From the NCBI GenBank assembly GCA_031772625.1, contig CM062818.1, positions 1,680,322,167 to 1,680,386,166 on the forward strand: a stretch of DNA of 64,000 nt, read 5' to 3'. A program made the position numbers and the translations under genes. The DNA comes from Pinus tabuliformis. Lineage: Eukaryota; Streptophyta; Pinopsida; Pinales; Pinaceae. Shown here one piece after another: positions 45,189-57,150 of the stretch; the stretch's first letter is position 1; each line of letters opens with the position of its first letter. The notes under the pieces are model-generated. The model saw nothing but the letters and a program-made list of their open reading frames with translations. It was not told the DNA's origin and did no database searches.

Positions 45189-45873
45189 TGTTGTGGCCAG
45201 CAACAACCCCCCTTCTTATTTAGTGTTATTACTAATACTAAATAAGTGGGGACCCTTAGTAAAAAATAAAAAAATCAATTAGTGCTTGAATTTCCTTGTT
45301 CAATAAAAATTACCATCATAAACTTAGGAGAATACCCTTGAAAAATCTAAAAAAGCTTAAGTTTTATGATAAGGTAGGATGAAATCACTCCTTAAGAAAT
45401 ATCGCATCGCAAAAAGGATAATGGATACCTCCTAACAAACACAATTCTAAGGTTGCGAGATCACGATGCGAAACTTCATCGCATCACATGCATCAAATAT
45501 CACTTACACTGAAAAACTCAAACTGCTGATATGCGATGGTGCATACCGCAAATAACATTTTGTAGAAAACACATTAACGGATGATTTTCATATGCTACGC
45601 TCCTGCGATATTGTGATAGAGCGATAAAACAATATAGTGATAGAGAAATAGAGCGATAAAGCGATAGAGTGATAAAGCAATAAAGCGATGTTGCGATCTG
45701 CGATGTTGTGAAGCAAATCACAAAATCGCTTCATCGCAAATATTTCGAGCTCGTTGTTCAAAAAAGTATTTTCATAAATCGAGACCTGGTTATGCGCTTT
45801 AAATGCTAATTAATGAGTTAGTTGCCAATCATTAATGAAATAGGGTTTCATGCTTATCGAAGAGCCATTTCAC

Positions 45874-45964
45874 GTAAGGTGGTATATTTTATATGTCTTC
45901 GGCATTTAAAGCTTTCCCGTCACCTTTTCCTTATCATGATTCTCACCTCATTTGTAAACTGCAG
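45874..45964 (+). other. Likely intron in the D1 leader
   Basis: GTAAGG follows CATTTCAC, and an acceptor with a pyrimidine-rich lead ends CTGCAG before GAACA. D2 keeps the same donor (GTAAGGTGG at about 49740) and acceptor (TTGCAG before GAACA at 49831). Conservation of both sites in two independently decayed copies supports a real leader intron of about 90 nt; splicing itself is inferred. Confidence 0.5.
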
Positions 45965-46007
45965 GAACAAAGAACAGAGAACAATACAAAGAAATATTCA
46001 GGATACT

Positions 46008-46912
46008 ATGGGAAAGAAAGGCAAAGCTCCGAGTTCTGAAGATCAAGAAATGACACCCTTGTATACAGACACCGCCTGTAACAAAGATGCTGGTATTACT
46101 ACTTGGGAAGGCATGTATAGTCTACTTGAGGAAGAGAATCCAAAATAATGGAGGTTACAGCTACTACAGGCTCACATGGGTCTTCTGAGGCATCTATTAT
46201 AGAGCTAGCTTGCTCATACTTACACCGGATAGCGGCGAGGCCCAAAATTCTTCCATACACGGACATGGTTAAATGGGTATTGGACAACGCCAACATAAAA
46301 AAACAGACAATTTAAGACTCAGTGTCAGCAACTTATGGAATCATTATTTTCACAAAATTTAAGCTTTATATCCGCTAACAAAAAGCACGCAAGAGGCAAA
46401 AAATCGCACCAGGGAAGCCTGGATCAAGAAATGGAGGCAGTTTCCGATGCACGATTAGCGCCTAGTGCTCATCGTGCATCGCTGAGCAAAACCTCTTGAA
46501 AGGGACAACCTCTAATTGCCAAGTCACCTGTAAGCCTAGAAATTTGTAAGAAAGCAACGCGAGAGGTAAAAAAGTAAAACTTGAATCCTAAAACCAGTGA
46601 TATTTGTCAGAAATATCTTCAAAATGGTATGTACCAAAAGCACAACAACTGCAAACAGGCTGGAGACAGAAGGCTCAAGAAAAGGCAGAATCGATCAAAA
46701 GATTGACTAAGTTGAATTGGGATTCTTACTGGGCATATTTGGTAAAACCACATAGCCAGTGCATGACTCTCAAATGTATCATCAATTCTGCCGAGAAGAT
46801 GGCGCCAACTCTTGCCAATGCCGTTTTTGCAGGAGAGTTAAAGTCAAAAGTCGGCCAACCGACTCTTCTCAAACAAATGCTGAACGCTTGCAATTTCAAG
46901 GAACAGATATAG
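46008..46912 (+). pseudogene. LTR-encoded protein of D, D1 copy
   Basis: From ATG 46008 the protein begins MGKKGKAPSSEDQEM and continues TPLYTDTACNKDAGITTWEG. A one-base deletion near 46143 shifts the frame into MEVTATTGSHGSSEAS and ELACSYLHRIAARPKILPYT. A second readable part (46604-46912) has RQKAQEKAESIKRLTKLNWD and TLKCIINSAEKMAPTLANAV, ending LNACNFKEQI. It aligns with D2 over its length, apart from about 85 bp missing in D2. It is not gag, pol or env and I recognise no family. It is basic at its start and middle, suggesting nucleic-acid binding, which is inference. Confidence 0.7.
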
Positions 46913-47037
46913 AAATAGTTAGTTTTAATTTTAGGTTCAATGTTAGTATTAATTTTGCTTTATTTTTGCCTGAAATGAGGACGATCATTTAAACCGTATC
47001 CTACATTTTTGTAATAAGTTATTTTTAGATTTAGTTA

Positions 47038-47050
47038 GTAGTATTTAAAC
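47038..47050 (+). promoter_or_regulatory. Core promoter candidate downstream of the D1 frame
   Basis: TAGTATTTAAACCCTTCTC with the following CATGCATTTAGAGA is nearly unchanged in D2 (near 50810-50850), more so than its flanks. A TATA-like TATTTAAAC there would start genomic RNA about 30 bp on, placing the LTR reading frame upstream in U3. Confidence 0.45.
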
Positions 47051-47853
47051 CCTTCTCATGCATTTAGAGAGGGGTCCTGAAGTTTATCAAAAACTTGTCC
47101 TCAAAACATGCACTTTTGCACCCTCTGAGGAGGTTTTGATGAATGAATGGAACATGATTTATTGATATCTACATTTAATATCTACTATTGATGTTGCACT
47201 TCTGTACTCTTAGTGGATGTTGGATTAAGAAGAGATAAATCATTATCGCTTGAAGCTCATGAGTAGAACTAGTTATAAATGGTACTTCTATCTCTTAACT
47301 CTTTTTGCCTTTGTGTTAAAGTGATATTTATGTTCAGTTGTTTATATATTGATGCATGAATGCTTGAGTTATCATTTGGAACTTCTGTACGGTGATAACT
47401 ATTTATTTATGCTTAATGTGTGAGTAGCTTATGATGCGATATGTTTTTCACAACTGTTTCGTCTAAATTTTTATACAAAGTGGTTTATCTCTATTGAATT
47501 CTCTTCTTATAACATTTGAATGATATTTATTACCAATTGTTATTCGAAATCATTTTAGATCGCATAACGGAAAGATTACACCCCGGGATAGTGTAGAATT
47601 AGATATTTCTATTTATTAGAATACAATTACATATCATTAGATTAGAGTTAAAGTAAAAGCATTTCATTTAGGAACTTTTAGAAAGGAAATATCAAATCTC
47701 AACACACACACACACACACATAAATTGGGAAACTGGTCCCATATCCCCAGTCGGACCCACTATACCAAACGGAAAAGGAGTTGCTAACCAAGGTCCGGAC
47801 CGGGTGGGTATCCCCATTGTTGTAGACCTGATTTTCGGGGCTTCAACACACCT

Positions 47854-48479
47854 ATATTTGAAATTTTCACCAATCAAAGACCGCCAAATGTGCTTACCAC
47901 ATGGAAGCCTTCAGTGGCGCCACATCATCGCCACAACATCTAGGTCCCATGTCATTTCCTTTAGTGAATAATGATGTGACACATGTCATGATGGGAATGG
48001 GCCACCATTATTGTTAAAATATTGTAAGTTAGCTCATCTAATATCCTTGAATTATATATTCTAATGCTAAATCCCTCTGATATAGGAAAGATTCAAGACC
48101 TTTAGTCATGCTAAAATTGATGCATCTTTCCTTGATATCTGTTGTAGACTTTACCACCAAGCCATAAATCTTCCCAGAAGAAGCATGCTCTTTAACAAAT
48201 TTGGTGATAGTGGGTTATGCCCTATAATTTATATCCTTCGCTTAATGTCGATTTTCAAACGGCCATAAATTCTAATTCGGGAGGAGTTTTTTTAGATTGA
48301 GATATATTGTTGGAAAGGTTTTGATGAGTAATACTCAACCATGCTATTTATAGGATCAATAGGACATCATGACCTTGTGAAAAACTTAATAAAATGTATA
48401 TCTCTCTTGACTTCACCTCATGATGGCATGTAAGATTTCTAGATTTTACTTTCTTTGACGCATGAACAATATTGGTACT
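47854..48479. other. Spacer between D1 and the foldback sequence
   Basis: No recognised gene. It begins right after D1's target duplication and runs into the E inverted repeat region. It is AT-rich and of no identified origin. Confidence 0.4.
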
Positions 48480-49026
48480 ATCTTGGACATCCCCTTTGAC
48501 ATCAATGACATCCTGAATGACATTGTTGTTGTCTTGGACATCCCCTTTTACATCAATGCCACTAGTTTTCATCAATGACAACACTATGCACAACCATTAG
48601 GGGAATTTTGAGGTTTAAATTTGTCCTCCTAAGGAAATTATAAAGTAATAGTGGAAATAATAAAATAAGATTAGATTACATCATCAAATTTTAGAGGGAA
48701 AAAAGAAAAAAATAATTTTTCAACTTGTATTTTCAACTTGTCTCCCTATGGGTTTAATCAAATTTCGAGCAGAAACACTCATTGGATGTACAATTTGATT
48801 CCTCATCCAAGGAGTACACATGTTCCATACTTTCGATGAACCCTTCTACACGAAAAATGAGAAATACATGAAAAACGTGATTGCAATGACATTTTTTCAT
48901 GTATTTCTCCTTTTTCATGTAGTAGGGTACATCGAAAGTATGAAACATGGGTACTCCTTGGATGAGGAATTAATTTTATCTTCCAACGAGTAATCCCGCT
49001 GGAAATTTGAGTAAAACCTTAGGGAG

Positions 49027-51615
49027 TGTTGTGGCCAGCAACAACCCCCCTTTTTATTGAGTGTTATTCCTAATACTAAATAAGTGGGGACCCTTAGTTA
49101 AAAATCTAAAAAATCAAATTAGTGTTTAAATTTCCTTTTTGAATAAAATTACCATCATAAGCCTAGGAAACCCTCTTGGAAAATCCAAAAAAGATAAGTT
49201 TTATGATAAGGTAAGATAAAATCTTCCCTTAGGAGATATCGCATTGCATAAGATAGCGGGATGCCACCTTACAAGCACAATTCCAGCATTTACGAGATCG
49301 CGATATGCGATAATAAACAAATATCACATCGCATTCAGCACAACTCACATTGAAACACTTTAATTTGCCGATATGCGATGACGTCGATCGCCAGATCGCA
49401 TTTCGCAGAAGATAGGTTAACAAAGATTGTCATGCATAACATTTCCGCGATTTGCAATATTTCAATTTCTCAATACAGTGATGCAGCGATAATACTATAA
49501 TGTGATGTCACGAGCGATCGATTTTGTGATTTTGCGACCTTGCGATTTTGCGATGTTGCGATCTGCGATGTTGCGAAGCAAATCAAAAAATCGCTTCATC
49601 ACAGATCTTTCGGGCATGTTATTCAAGAAACGTATTTTCCCTAAGTTGACACCTAGTTATGCGCTTTAATGCTAATAAATGAGGTAGTTGCAAGTAATAA
49701 TGGATTATGGGTGCGTGCTTATCGAAAGAATCATTTCACGTAAGGTGGTATGCTTGATATGTCCACGGCATTTAAAACTTTTCCCATCACCCTTCCCTGT
49801 CATTCATTTTCGCTTCACTTGTGAATTGCAGGAACAGACAACAGAGGCCAATACAAAGCAATACGCAGGTTGAAATGGGAAAGAAAAGCAAAGCCCTGAG
49901 CTCAAAAGAAAAGGAAATGGTGCCCTTATATACATACACGGCCTGTAACAGAGACACGGGAATAGCTACGTGGGAAGGCATGTATAATCTGCTCGAAGAG
50001 GAGAATCCCAGAGTAATGGAAGTAGTTGCTAGCATGGGCTCAAATGGTTCTTCTGAAGCATCCCTTTCAGAGCTAGCTTGCTCATTCTTACACCAGATAG
50101 CAGCAAGGCCAAAAATCCTCCCATACACGGACATGGTCAAGTGGATATTGGACAGCGCAGAAATCAGAAACAAACAGTTTAAGACTCAAAGTCAAGGGTT
50201 CACAGAAGTATTATTTTTACAAATTTCGAACTTTATATCTGTGGGAAGGAAAAAGCGCAAAAGGAGAAAAACGCATCAAGGAAACCCGGATCAAGAAACA
50301 AAGGTAGTTCTTGATGTGTGATTAGCGCCTAGCGCTAATCGCGCATCGCTGAGAAATTTTTTCCGAAAAGGTGAGTTGCTAATTGCCCAGTCACCTGCAA
50401 GCTCCAAAAATTGCAAAACAGTAATGATAAAGAAAGTTTGGAAACAGAGAGCCCAAGAAAAGACAAAAGCAATTCAAGGGTTAACCAGCTTGAACTAGGA
50501 TTATTACTGGGCATACTTGGTAAATCCACATAGCCAGTGGATGACTGTTAAGTGTATCATCAATTCAGCCAAAAAAATAGTGCCAGCTCTTGTCGATTAT
50601 TTTTTCTCAGCTCAGCGAAAAGCGGAAGTCAGCTAGCCGACTCTTCTCGAACAGATGTTGCATGCATGCGATTTCAAGGACCAAATACATAAGTAGTTTA
50701 ATGTTAGATTTAATTTTAGCTTTAATTTTGTTTTATTTTCCTAAAAAGAGGACGGTCATTTAAACCGCATCCTGAATTTTTGTAATAATTTATTTTTAGA
50801 TTTTAGTTAGTAGTATTTAAACCCTTCTCATGCATTTAGAGAAGGGTCCTGAAATTTATCAAAAACTTATCCCCAGAACATGCACTTCTGTACCCTCTGA
50901 GGAGGTTTTGATGAATGAATGGAACATGATTTATTGATGTTTGCATTTGATATCTGCTACTGATTTTTCACTTTTGTACTCTTAGTGGATAATTGATCAA
51001 GGAGAAATTAATCGTTATCACTTGAAGCTCATGAGTAGGACTAGTTATAAATGGTATTTCTATCTCTTAACTATTTTTGCCTTGTGTTAAAGTGATTTCC
51101 AGTTCAGTTATTTATATATTAATGTATGAATGCCTGAGTTATCATTTGGCACTTTTGTACGGTGATAGCTATTTATTTATGCTTAGTGTATGAATAGCTC
51201 ATTATGCGATATGTTTTGCACAACTGTTTCGTCTAACTTTTTATACGAAGTGGTTCATCTGTACTGAATTCTTTTCTTATAACAGTTGAATGATCTTTAT
51301 TACCAGTTGTTGTTTGAAATCATTTTAGATCGCATAGAAGAAAGATCACACCCCGGGTTAGTGTAGATTTACATATTTCTGTCATTAGAATATAATTTCC
51401 TTATTATTAGATTAGAATTAGATTAGAAGTATTCCATTTAGAAACTGTTAGAAACAGAAATATCAATCTTTCTCACACACACACATTGAAATTGGGAAAC
51501 TGGTCCCATATCCCTAGTCGGACCCGCTATACCAAACGAAAAAGGAGCTGCCAACCAAGGGCCGAACCGGGTGGGTATCCCCCTTGTTGTAGACCCGATT
51601 TTTGGGGCTTCAATA
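49027..51615 (+). mobile_element. Solo LTR D2 (2,589 bp)
   Basis: Starts TGTTGTGGCC and ends GGGGCTTCAATA (CAACA with one C-to-T change), flanked by GGGAG duplications (49022-49026 and 51616-51620). Removing it and one GGGAG restores the right arm of the foldback E. It has the same organisation as D1: TGCGAT-rich section (about 49230-49610), leader intron sites, reading frame, TATTTAAAC core, R-U5-like tail and a (CA)n run. Confidence 0.92.
49875..50696 (+). pseudogene. LTR-encoded protein of D, D2 copy
   Basis: One phase from ATG 49875 to TAG 50694 with three internal stops (TGA 50319, TAG near 50497 and near 50635). The first 148 codons are open: MGKKSKALSSKEKEM, PLYTYTACNRDTGIATWEGM, YNLLEEENPRVMEVVASMG, ELACSFLHQIAARPKILPYT, DMVKWILDSAEIRNKQF, then a strongly basic GRKKRKRRKTHQ cluster that looks like a nuclear localisation or RNA-binding patch. 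The TGA at 50319 is CGA in D1, so it is a C-to-T decay. The C-terminal part (YYWAYLVNPHSQWMTVKCII, LLEQMLHACDFKDQI) matches D1. The ancestral protein was about 270-300 residues. Function unknown. Confidence 0.75.
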
Positions 51616-51870
51616 GGGAGACAAGTTGAAAATACAAGTTGAAAAAGTAGTTTTATTATTTTTTAAACTTTTTATCTTTTTACTCCAAAAATGGTGAATC
51701 AGCCGCCATGGTTGACATCATCATCTTGAATCCTATTGGTTCTTATAAAGTTTATTTTGGCTGTACTTTTTTCGTAGGAGGCCCATTTTAGACCTCAAAA
51801 TTCCCCTAATGAATCTCCTCCTTTTTCATTGATGGCAACACTACCAGAAATTGATGGTCATTGATTTCAA

Positions 51871-52759
51871 TCGGCTAAATTCTCCTTGACATGCATCAAC
51901 CTACCCCTGACATAGCACTAAGGAATACCCCTTTCTGACTCTGAAGGTTCCTTCTTATTTCTTTTCTTTCTTCTATTAATAACAACATTCTCTCCTCTAA
52001 TATTTCTGTTTCATTTGCTCAAAATATATCAAGGTCTACATTAATGTCTATATACTCTCCACCTTTGACATAAATGGTAAAGGGATATGATTTTATACCA
52101 ACTATTCCATAATTATGTTTGAACTTCATCTCGTATAGTCTCCCTAATATTATATTCTTCTATATACCATATTTGTTAACATCTATTTTCTCTAAGTGCT
52201 TGTCAATACTCATGAATCATTTCTAAATGTGACAAAGTCTCCCCTTATGACCATGCTACCAATGCTAATACAACTATTCCTTAAATTTCTTATGGACCTA
52301 ATGGAATCTCCCTTTGAGACCATGTTGTATTCATACATTTTCAAGTTCCTTGTAATTCTCTCCAGCTATGCCTAAACTTTCCTATGGACCTATGTACCTG
52401 AGCAGAATGTAAATGAAGTCTTGCTTGGTAAATATTCATGCTTTAGAAATAGGCGATGTATTCCTTCTTGCTAAACATATCCTCTAATCTATACATTCCT
52501 GCTACAATAATCTCCCATCAAGAATGAGAGTTCAAATATTCTCATATACCATGTCAAATGATCAACACCATGATCTCTTTCATTTTACAACTGCTTTCTT
52601 GGTAATGATCATCTTGCCTTCTTTTCTCTTTCATGCTTTCTTCTTTTTACATCATCCATACTTATTAGGTTTGATATCTAGGAGAACTCCATTATGTTTT
52701 TTTATATAGCTTCAACCTTTGAAATTCTTCTCCAAAGTATACTTGCATAATAAACATAG
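51871..52759. other. Stretch with no firmly recognised gene
   Basis: No supported frame. It may be downstream (pol-side) remains of the minus-strand copia element whose gag end lies at 52760-53560, but no pol motif was recognised. Confidence 0.35.
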
Positions 52760-53560
52760 AACCTCTTCAAGGTATAAATTCAAATTGAAGAATCATGGGT
52801 TCTAACTTAGGGCACATAACTTGATCACAAAATCATATCAAGGCCCGAAATACCTAAGGCATGGTCATTTTCTGGCTCAACCTATTTTCTTCTCCAAACC
52901 TTAATGTAAATTTCTCCTTTCTTGGTAGAACCCTTTCCTTCCTTGGTTTGCATAAGGAACCTCATGTTGCATTACACTTTAACAATGTGACAAAGATTGT
53001 GGAACCTAAATCATATAGTATAAAACTTGAATGAAGGAGAAATATAATTTTTGTTATTGAATCCATATGGATCTAGTATTCCTACAAATTTTCTTCTAGA
53101 GAATTGATAATCATCTCTATCACAGGCTTTGCAATTCCTAGCCTTATACTTGAAATTTGTACATAAAAAGTAATAACTAGGAAATTTACTTTGATAATTG
53201 GATGAGAAATATTCCTTTGAATATCTTTTGAAGATATTCTACCTTGTAGGAGGGCTGAACCTTTGATGATGCTTATTCTTTATTACATTGTTGTTTCTTC
53301 CTAACACGGCTTCTTAAGGACATCGACACAATTTCTAATCTATCCTTCTTCATCTTTGTCTTGGAATTTGTCTTCAAATTCAACCATTGGAGACTTGGAG
53401 CTTGAGTCCTATTTACAAAAAACTTACTTGTATAGCCAAGACTTGTTTTGTAACTTGGATATCTCTGAAAACTTAAAATTTCTCCAATGCTTTCACACTC
53501 TTCAAGTTCTTTTTTAGCTTGTCAATTTCAGCCCTCAATGAAACAACTTCAAATTAGGAT
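52760..53560 (-). pseudogene. Ty1/copia gag C-terminal remnant with zinc knuckles
   Basis: Minus-strand translation gives, in order, a Leu/Lys coiled section, KHHQRFSPPT and RYSKEYFSSNYQSKFPSYYF, then a zinc-knuckle-like CTNFKYKARNCKAC (CCHC with His replaced) and FVGILDPYGFNNKNY. A second decayed knuckle (LCHIVKV) follows with MRFLMQTKEGKGSTKKGEIY, VWRRK and VEPENDHALGISGLDMI. This is the nucleocapsid end of a plant copia gag just before protease. Stops and shifts are frequent. It is a different copia family from that at 1.6-2.5 kb, judging from the doubled knuckle. Confidence 0.65.
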
Positions 53561-55795
53561 TTCAAGGAGATGATTTATTCTTCAAATTATGCTTCAAGTT
53601 TGTTGAAGTCCTCATATTTTTCTTCAAGCTTGTTATCTCTTAAACAAGAAGGTGTCCTAAGAGGGGATCCTATAGTGAAACTATTAGGTCAAGGGGAAAT
53701 AATGGAGTGATAACCCACTGTCACCTCAGCTAAAGCTCCCTGCTCTTTACAAGATTTCACCGATGGGAGGAGTCTCGGTATGAGGGGAATCACAAGAATA
53801 GGTGGGTCAATGATAATATATGGGGTGATTCCTAAGGCCTATTCACAATAGAGACTCAATTGAATAACTTGCTTGAGAAGCAAGGTGGTAAGCTCTCTAG
53901 GAAGGGATAAGAGGATGCTTGAGCCTAGGTCTATAAGATATGTTTTGACAGGGAGGTTCCTAGGCTTAAGGATCCTTATCAATAAATGGATTATATGCAA
54001 TCCTTGTGGATTTTGATTTGTAGGGTTGTGCGACCACAAAGAACACAAGTGGACCCAAACTAGGTCAAGGGTACAAAGTTGATCAATCAAGGAGGGATTG
54101 ACCTAATTAGGGAAGAGAATAGAATAAAAGGACTAATTTTATTTTGAGATTTGAATGCAATGATCTGAGTGAGGACACTAAACCCAAGCCAACCTAGGGA
54201 GAGAATCGATATTACGGATAGGGCTTGATCTATCTTGAGATTCCACCATCGGATTTGTCTCAAACTTGGAAGACCTCTAGAGAAAATTCCAGCACAGTAG
54301 TGGACCAAAAATTAAGGGGTTTTAGTGGCTACAAATAAATGCATTGGATTCCCTAGGTGGGATACTAGGGCTAGGCCTAGAAGGATAAGAAAAGGAAAGA
54401 AAAATATTCTCTTAAAATGACCACCAATGGTTAGATCAATGCTTTTCCTTTAGGATAGATGGAGTCACGGTGATTTTGTGATTTGGAGAGACTTGAACCA
54501 ATCAAGGAGACTTTTAGACACCTTTGCATGGAAAATTAGGGCATGAGAGAAACTAACAGAAGATTTTACACTTCAATGTGCAAGAATCAATGACTTATCA
54601 AGGTGTATTCAATGAAATTAACCTCTAGGAACATTCATTCACTATACATGACACATGTAATATATGTAGCACTTCAAAATTCCAAAACTTCCACAATTTC
54701 ACATAAATTAGGGCAAATTTTAGATCTAGAGAGCAAAAATATCATACATTATTAATGTGACAAAATAAAAGTAAACAATTGACATGAAAAATAATACTTA
54801 CATGTACAACAATTATATCTAGTCATCAAATCAAGACAAAATTGAAACTCCAAGTTCAAGAGAATAATATCCAAACATCAAAATTCATCGATGAAACCAA
54901 ACTTGTCCTACAAAAGGGAATGCAAAATTCTCACGAGAGATATTAATCCAAAACAAGTGATGATGAGAGGAATGAATGAGTCTCTCATCAATTTATATCC
55001 TCTCTAAAGAGTTCAATTTTCCTAATTAGGCCTAAGTAAGACCCAAATAATAAAATGATGTGCAATAATAACATCCCTTGGTGACAAGCTAATCAACATA
55101 ATGAGTCGTTGGGCCATTGAGAAGGCCTAGTGGAGTCCAAAGTGTGCCATTGTGAGAGAATGGTCTCCAAACATAGTGGACACGGGGTTGGCCCCTTGAT
55201 ATTCAAGCAAGTCGTACGTGGTGTCCCCAAGTGGGTGTGGGGTCACTATGACATCCTCATTGGTATCCAAGGGGATCAATAATGTCTGTAAACCATATGT
55301 AAGATCTAGGATGATGACATAATCCATCCCTTTGTCCCCTGTAGTGAGACACATCCTCATCTGGACCCTGGAATCTCTGCCAAGTGTGTGGTGAATCCGA
55401 CTGGGAATGGTGATCCAGGTTCATCCTCCTCATCTAAAAGGTGGAACATGAGAAATCACTTAATGGTGTTGGGGATCCATGAAGTAATCTCTGCTATGGT
55501 GGAGGCCCATGGCTCTCAATGATCTATGACATAAAAACTAATCCTATCACTTTCCTTAGGGATTGTAGATTTTCCCACTTACAATCAGAATCTTGATTGA
55601 TTTAGGGCTATAAATATATTTCCCTCATATTTGTGATTTCATCCTCAAATCACACATATCTGTGACAAATATTCTACTACTCATGAACTATGAGCAAACC
55701 TCTCCACTGACACTTCTAGTCCACTTGTTACATCCAACTTTTTTGCCCAAACCCTCACACTTCAAGTCCTACAACCTGAGGGTATTTTGGTCCAA
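53561..55795. other. Stretch with no recognised gene
   Basis: Short minus-strand frames (53839-54090, 54087-54308, 55127-55360) show no familiar motif, and their composition does not separate them from chance. Parts may be upstream gag of the copia remnant at 52.8-53.6 kb. Nothing else was seen. Confidence 0.35.
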
Positions 55796-56856
55796 ACAAT
55801 CACATTGTCATCATAGTTTCATTCTATTACAAGAAGTTGCAATTGGGTATCATCATTGTTCAACTACATATTTGAGGTCGGGTTTCATCATTTGAAGTAC
55901 AAATGTCATAACTATTCATGCTTGATGCATGTTATTGATGTGTTGAGTCAACAAAGGTTATGGGAAGGTATTGAAGCAAGTATGCAAATTACTATAGGAT
56001 TGAAAAGCAAAATTGTGATAGTGATTGACAATGTTTGCATTGATATGATACAATATTGGTCAATGAGATTATGATGATTTAGATGATTGAGTTTGTTGAT
56101 AGGAGTTGAAGCATTAAGACAATGAAAGCTACTATTTTTGATATAATGAGACTTTGTATACATTGGGAAGTGTGCATGTATTGTTATGAAAGTGGATGTG
56201 CCTTGGAAATTACTTTGAATAGATTTGCATAGACCTGCATGGAAAAATAATATGTGCCAAGATTTGTTGTTGATATATGGTGACCTAAGTATTGAACTAA
56301 CAACACATTTAGAAATGAATTGGGTAAGTTTGACGTTTGGTGTAGCTAGGGTTTGATATTCATATTGAAAAGAGGCATAATTGATTGAATGTGATTATCA
56401 TTAACAATTTCTTGTATTGCAGTCCCTTTTTATTGATACTGAGGACATGTGGATCCAGTCTGAAAATTGTGAAACATGGTTCGCCGACTGATCAGGGTGG
56501 TGCAAGGTAGGAGAGTGGAGTCTCCTTCAGGGTGGATCCTGAGAACACTTTAGGGTAGTAGGTCAGTGCTAGTGCATTTTGGATCCCACATAGGGCATTG
56601 GAGCGTCCTCCTAGTTGCAACTAGTAAATAGTGTATTGGAGAATCCTTTAGGTTGGAGCCTGTAAACTAAGATGTTTGAGTGTCCTTCCAGTTGGAGCTA
56701 GTGAACCAAGGTATTGGAACGCCCTTCAGGTTGGAGCATCCTTTAGTTGGAGATGAGAATATTGATGTAAATTTTATTGAAGAAAATATTAGAAGTGTTC
56801 GGTGGTTTTTTTTTTTTTTTTTCGGGAAGGGCTTCCACCTAAAATTTGTTGTCCAC
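55796..56856 (+). repeat. Dispersed 1-kb repeat R, copy 1
   Basis: Aligned by eye with 60276-61325: shared phrases include gggtttcatcat, atgcttgatgcatg, attgatgtgttgagtca, gtggatccagtctgaaaatt and tccacctaaaatttgttgt. Near the 3' end (about 56590-56755) a 37-45-bp tandem motif, TTGGAGCGTCCTYCNRGTTG plus a GTAAAC/GTGAAC tail, repeats about four times. A poly-T run (56805-56822) is specific to this copy. The class of element is unknown. Its end at about 56857 abuts a single arm of repeat E. Confidence 0.75.
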
Positions 56857-57150
56857 ATTTTTTCATGTATTTCTCATTTTTCATGTAGTAGGATCCATTG
56901 AAAGTATGAAACATGAGTACTCCCTAGATGAGGAGTTTAATTTCGCATCCAACGAGTGCTCTCGCTCGAAATTTGAGTAAAACCACAGGGAGATAAGTTC
57001 AAAATACGAGTTGAAAAATTAGTTTTTTTTCTTTTTTTTCCTTCTAAAATTGGACGATGTAATCTAATATTATTTTATTATTTCCACTATTATTTTATAA
57101 TATTCCGTAGGAATCCCATTTTAGACTTCAAAATTTATTTAATATCTGTA
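56857..57150 (+). repeat. Single-arm copy of foldback repeat E
   Basis: Begins attttttcatgtatttctc and carries the same ordered landmarks as E's right arm, including GTATGAAACATG, GAAATTTGAGTAAAACC, the AGGGAGATAAGTT phrase and TTTTATTATTTCCACTATTA. It shows that E arms occur singly as well as in inverted pairs. Confidence 0.75.

Larger units (their letters stand above)
45189..47848 (+). mobile_element. Solo LTR D1 (2,660 bp)
   Basis: Starts TGTTGTGGCC and ends GGGGCTTCAACA, with terminal repeats TGTTG/CAACA and target duplications CACCT (45184-45188 and 47849-47853). No internal retrotransposon genes. D2 at 49027 is a second, independently inserted copy with its own target duplication. Contents: a TGCGAT/ATCGCA-rich section (about 45400-45740), a reading frame preceded by a likely intron, a TATTTAAAC core promoter near 47040, a 0.8-kb downstream part presumed R-U5, and a short (CA)n run near the end. 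Confidence 0.9.
48480..51870. mobile_element. Foldback (long inverted repeat) sequence E, interrupted by D2
   Basis: The left arm (about 48590-48890) is the inverted copy of the right arm (about 48905-49021, continuing after D2 at 51621 to about 51850), with a loop of about 15 nt near 48890. Matching landmarks include CTCATCCAAGGAGTAC against GTACTCCTTGGATGAG and CAACTTGTCTCCCTA against AGGGAGACAAGTTG across the D2 junction. Without D2 it would form a hairpin with arms of over 300 bp. A single-arm copy lies at 56857-57150. The structure fits a foldback element or large MITE. A short direct repeat (ggacatcccctttgacatca) lies at the left edge. No transposase is seen. Confidence 0.75.

Noticed and set aside
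48590..49021. Possible pri-miRNA
   Set aside because: The arms are hundreds of bases long and the repeat occurs elsewhere, so a foldback transposon is the simpler reading.
45189..51615. D1 and D2 as the two LTRs of one short element with a 1.2-kb interior
   Set aside because: Each copy has its own pair of 5-bp target duplications (CACCT, GGGAG), so they are independent solo LTRs. The DNA between them includes part of the foldback E.
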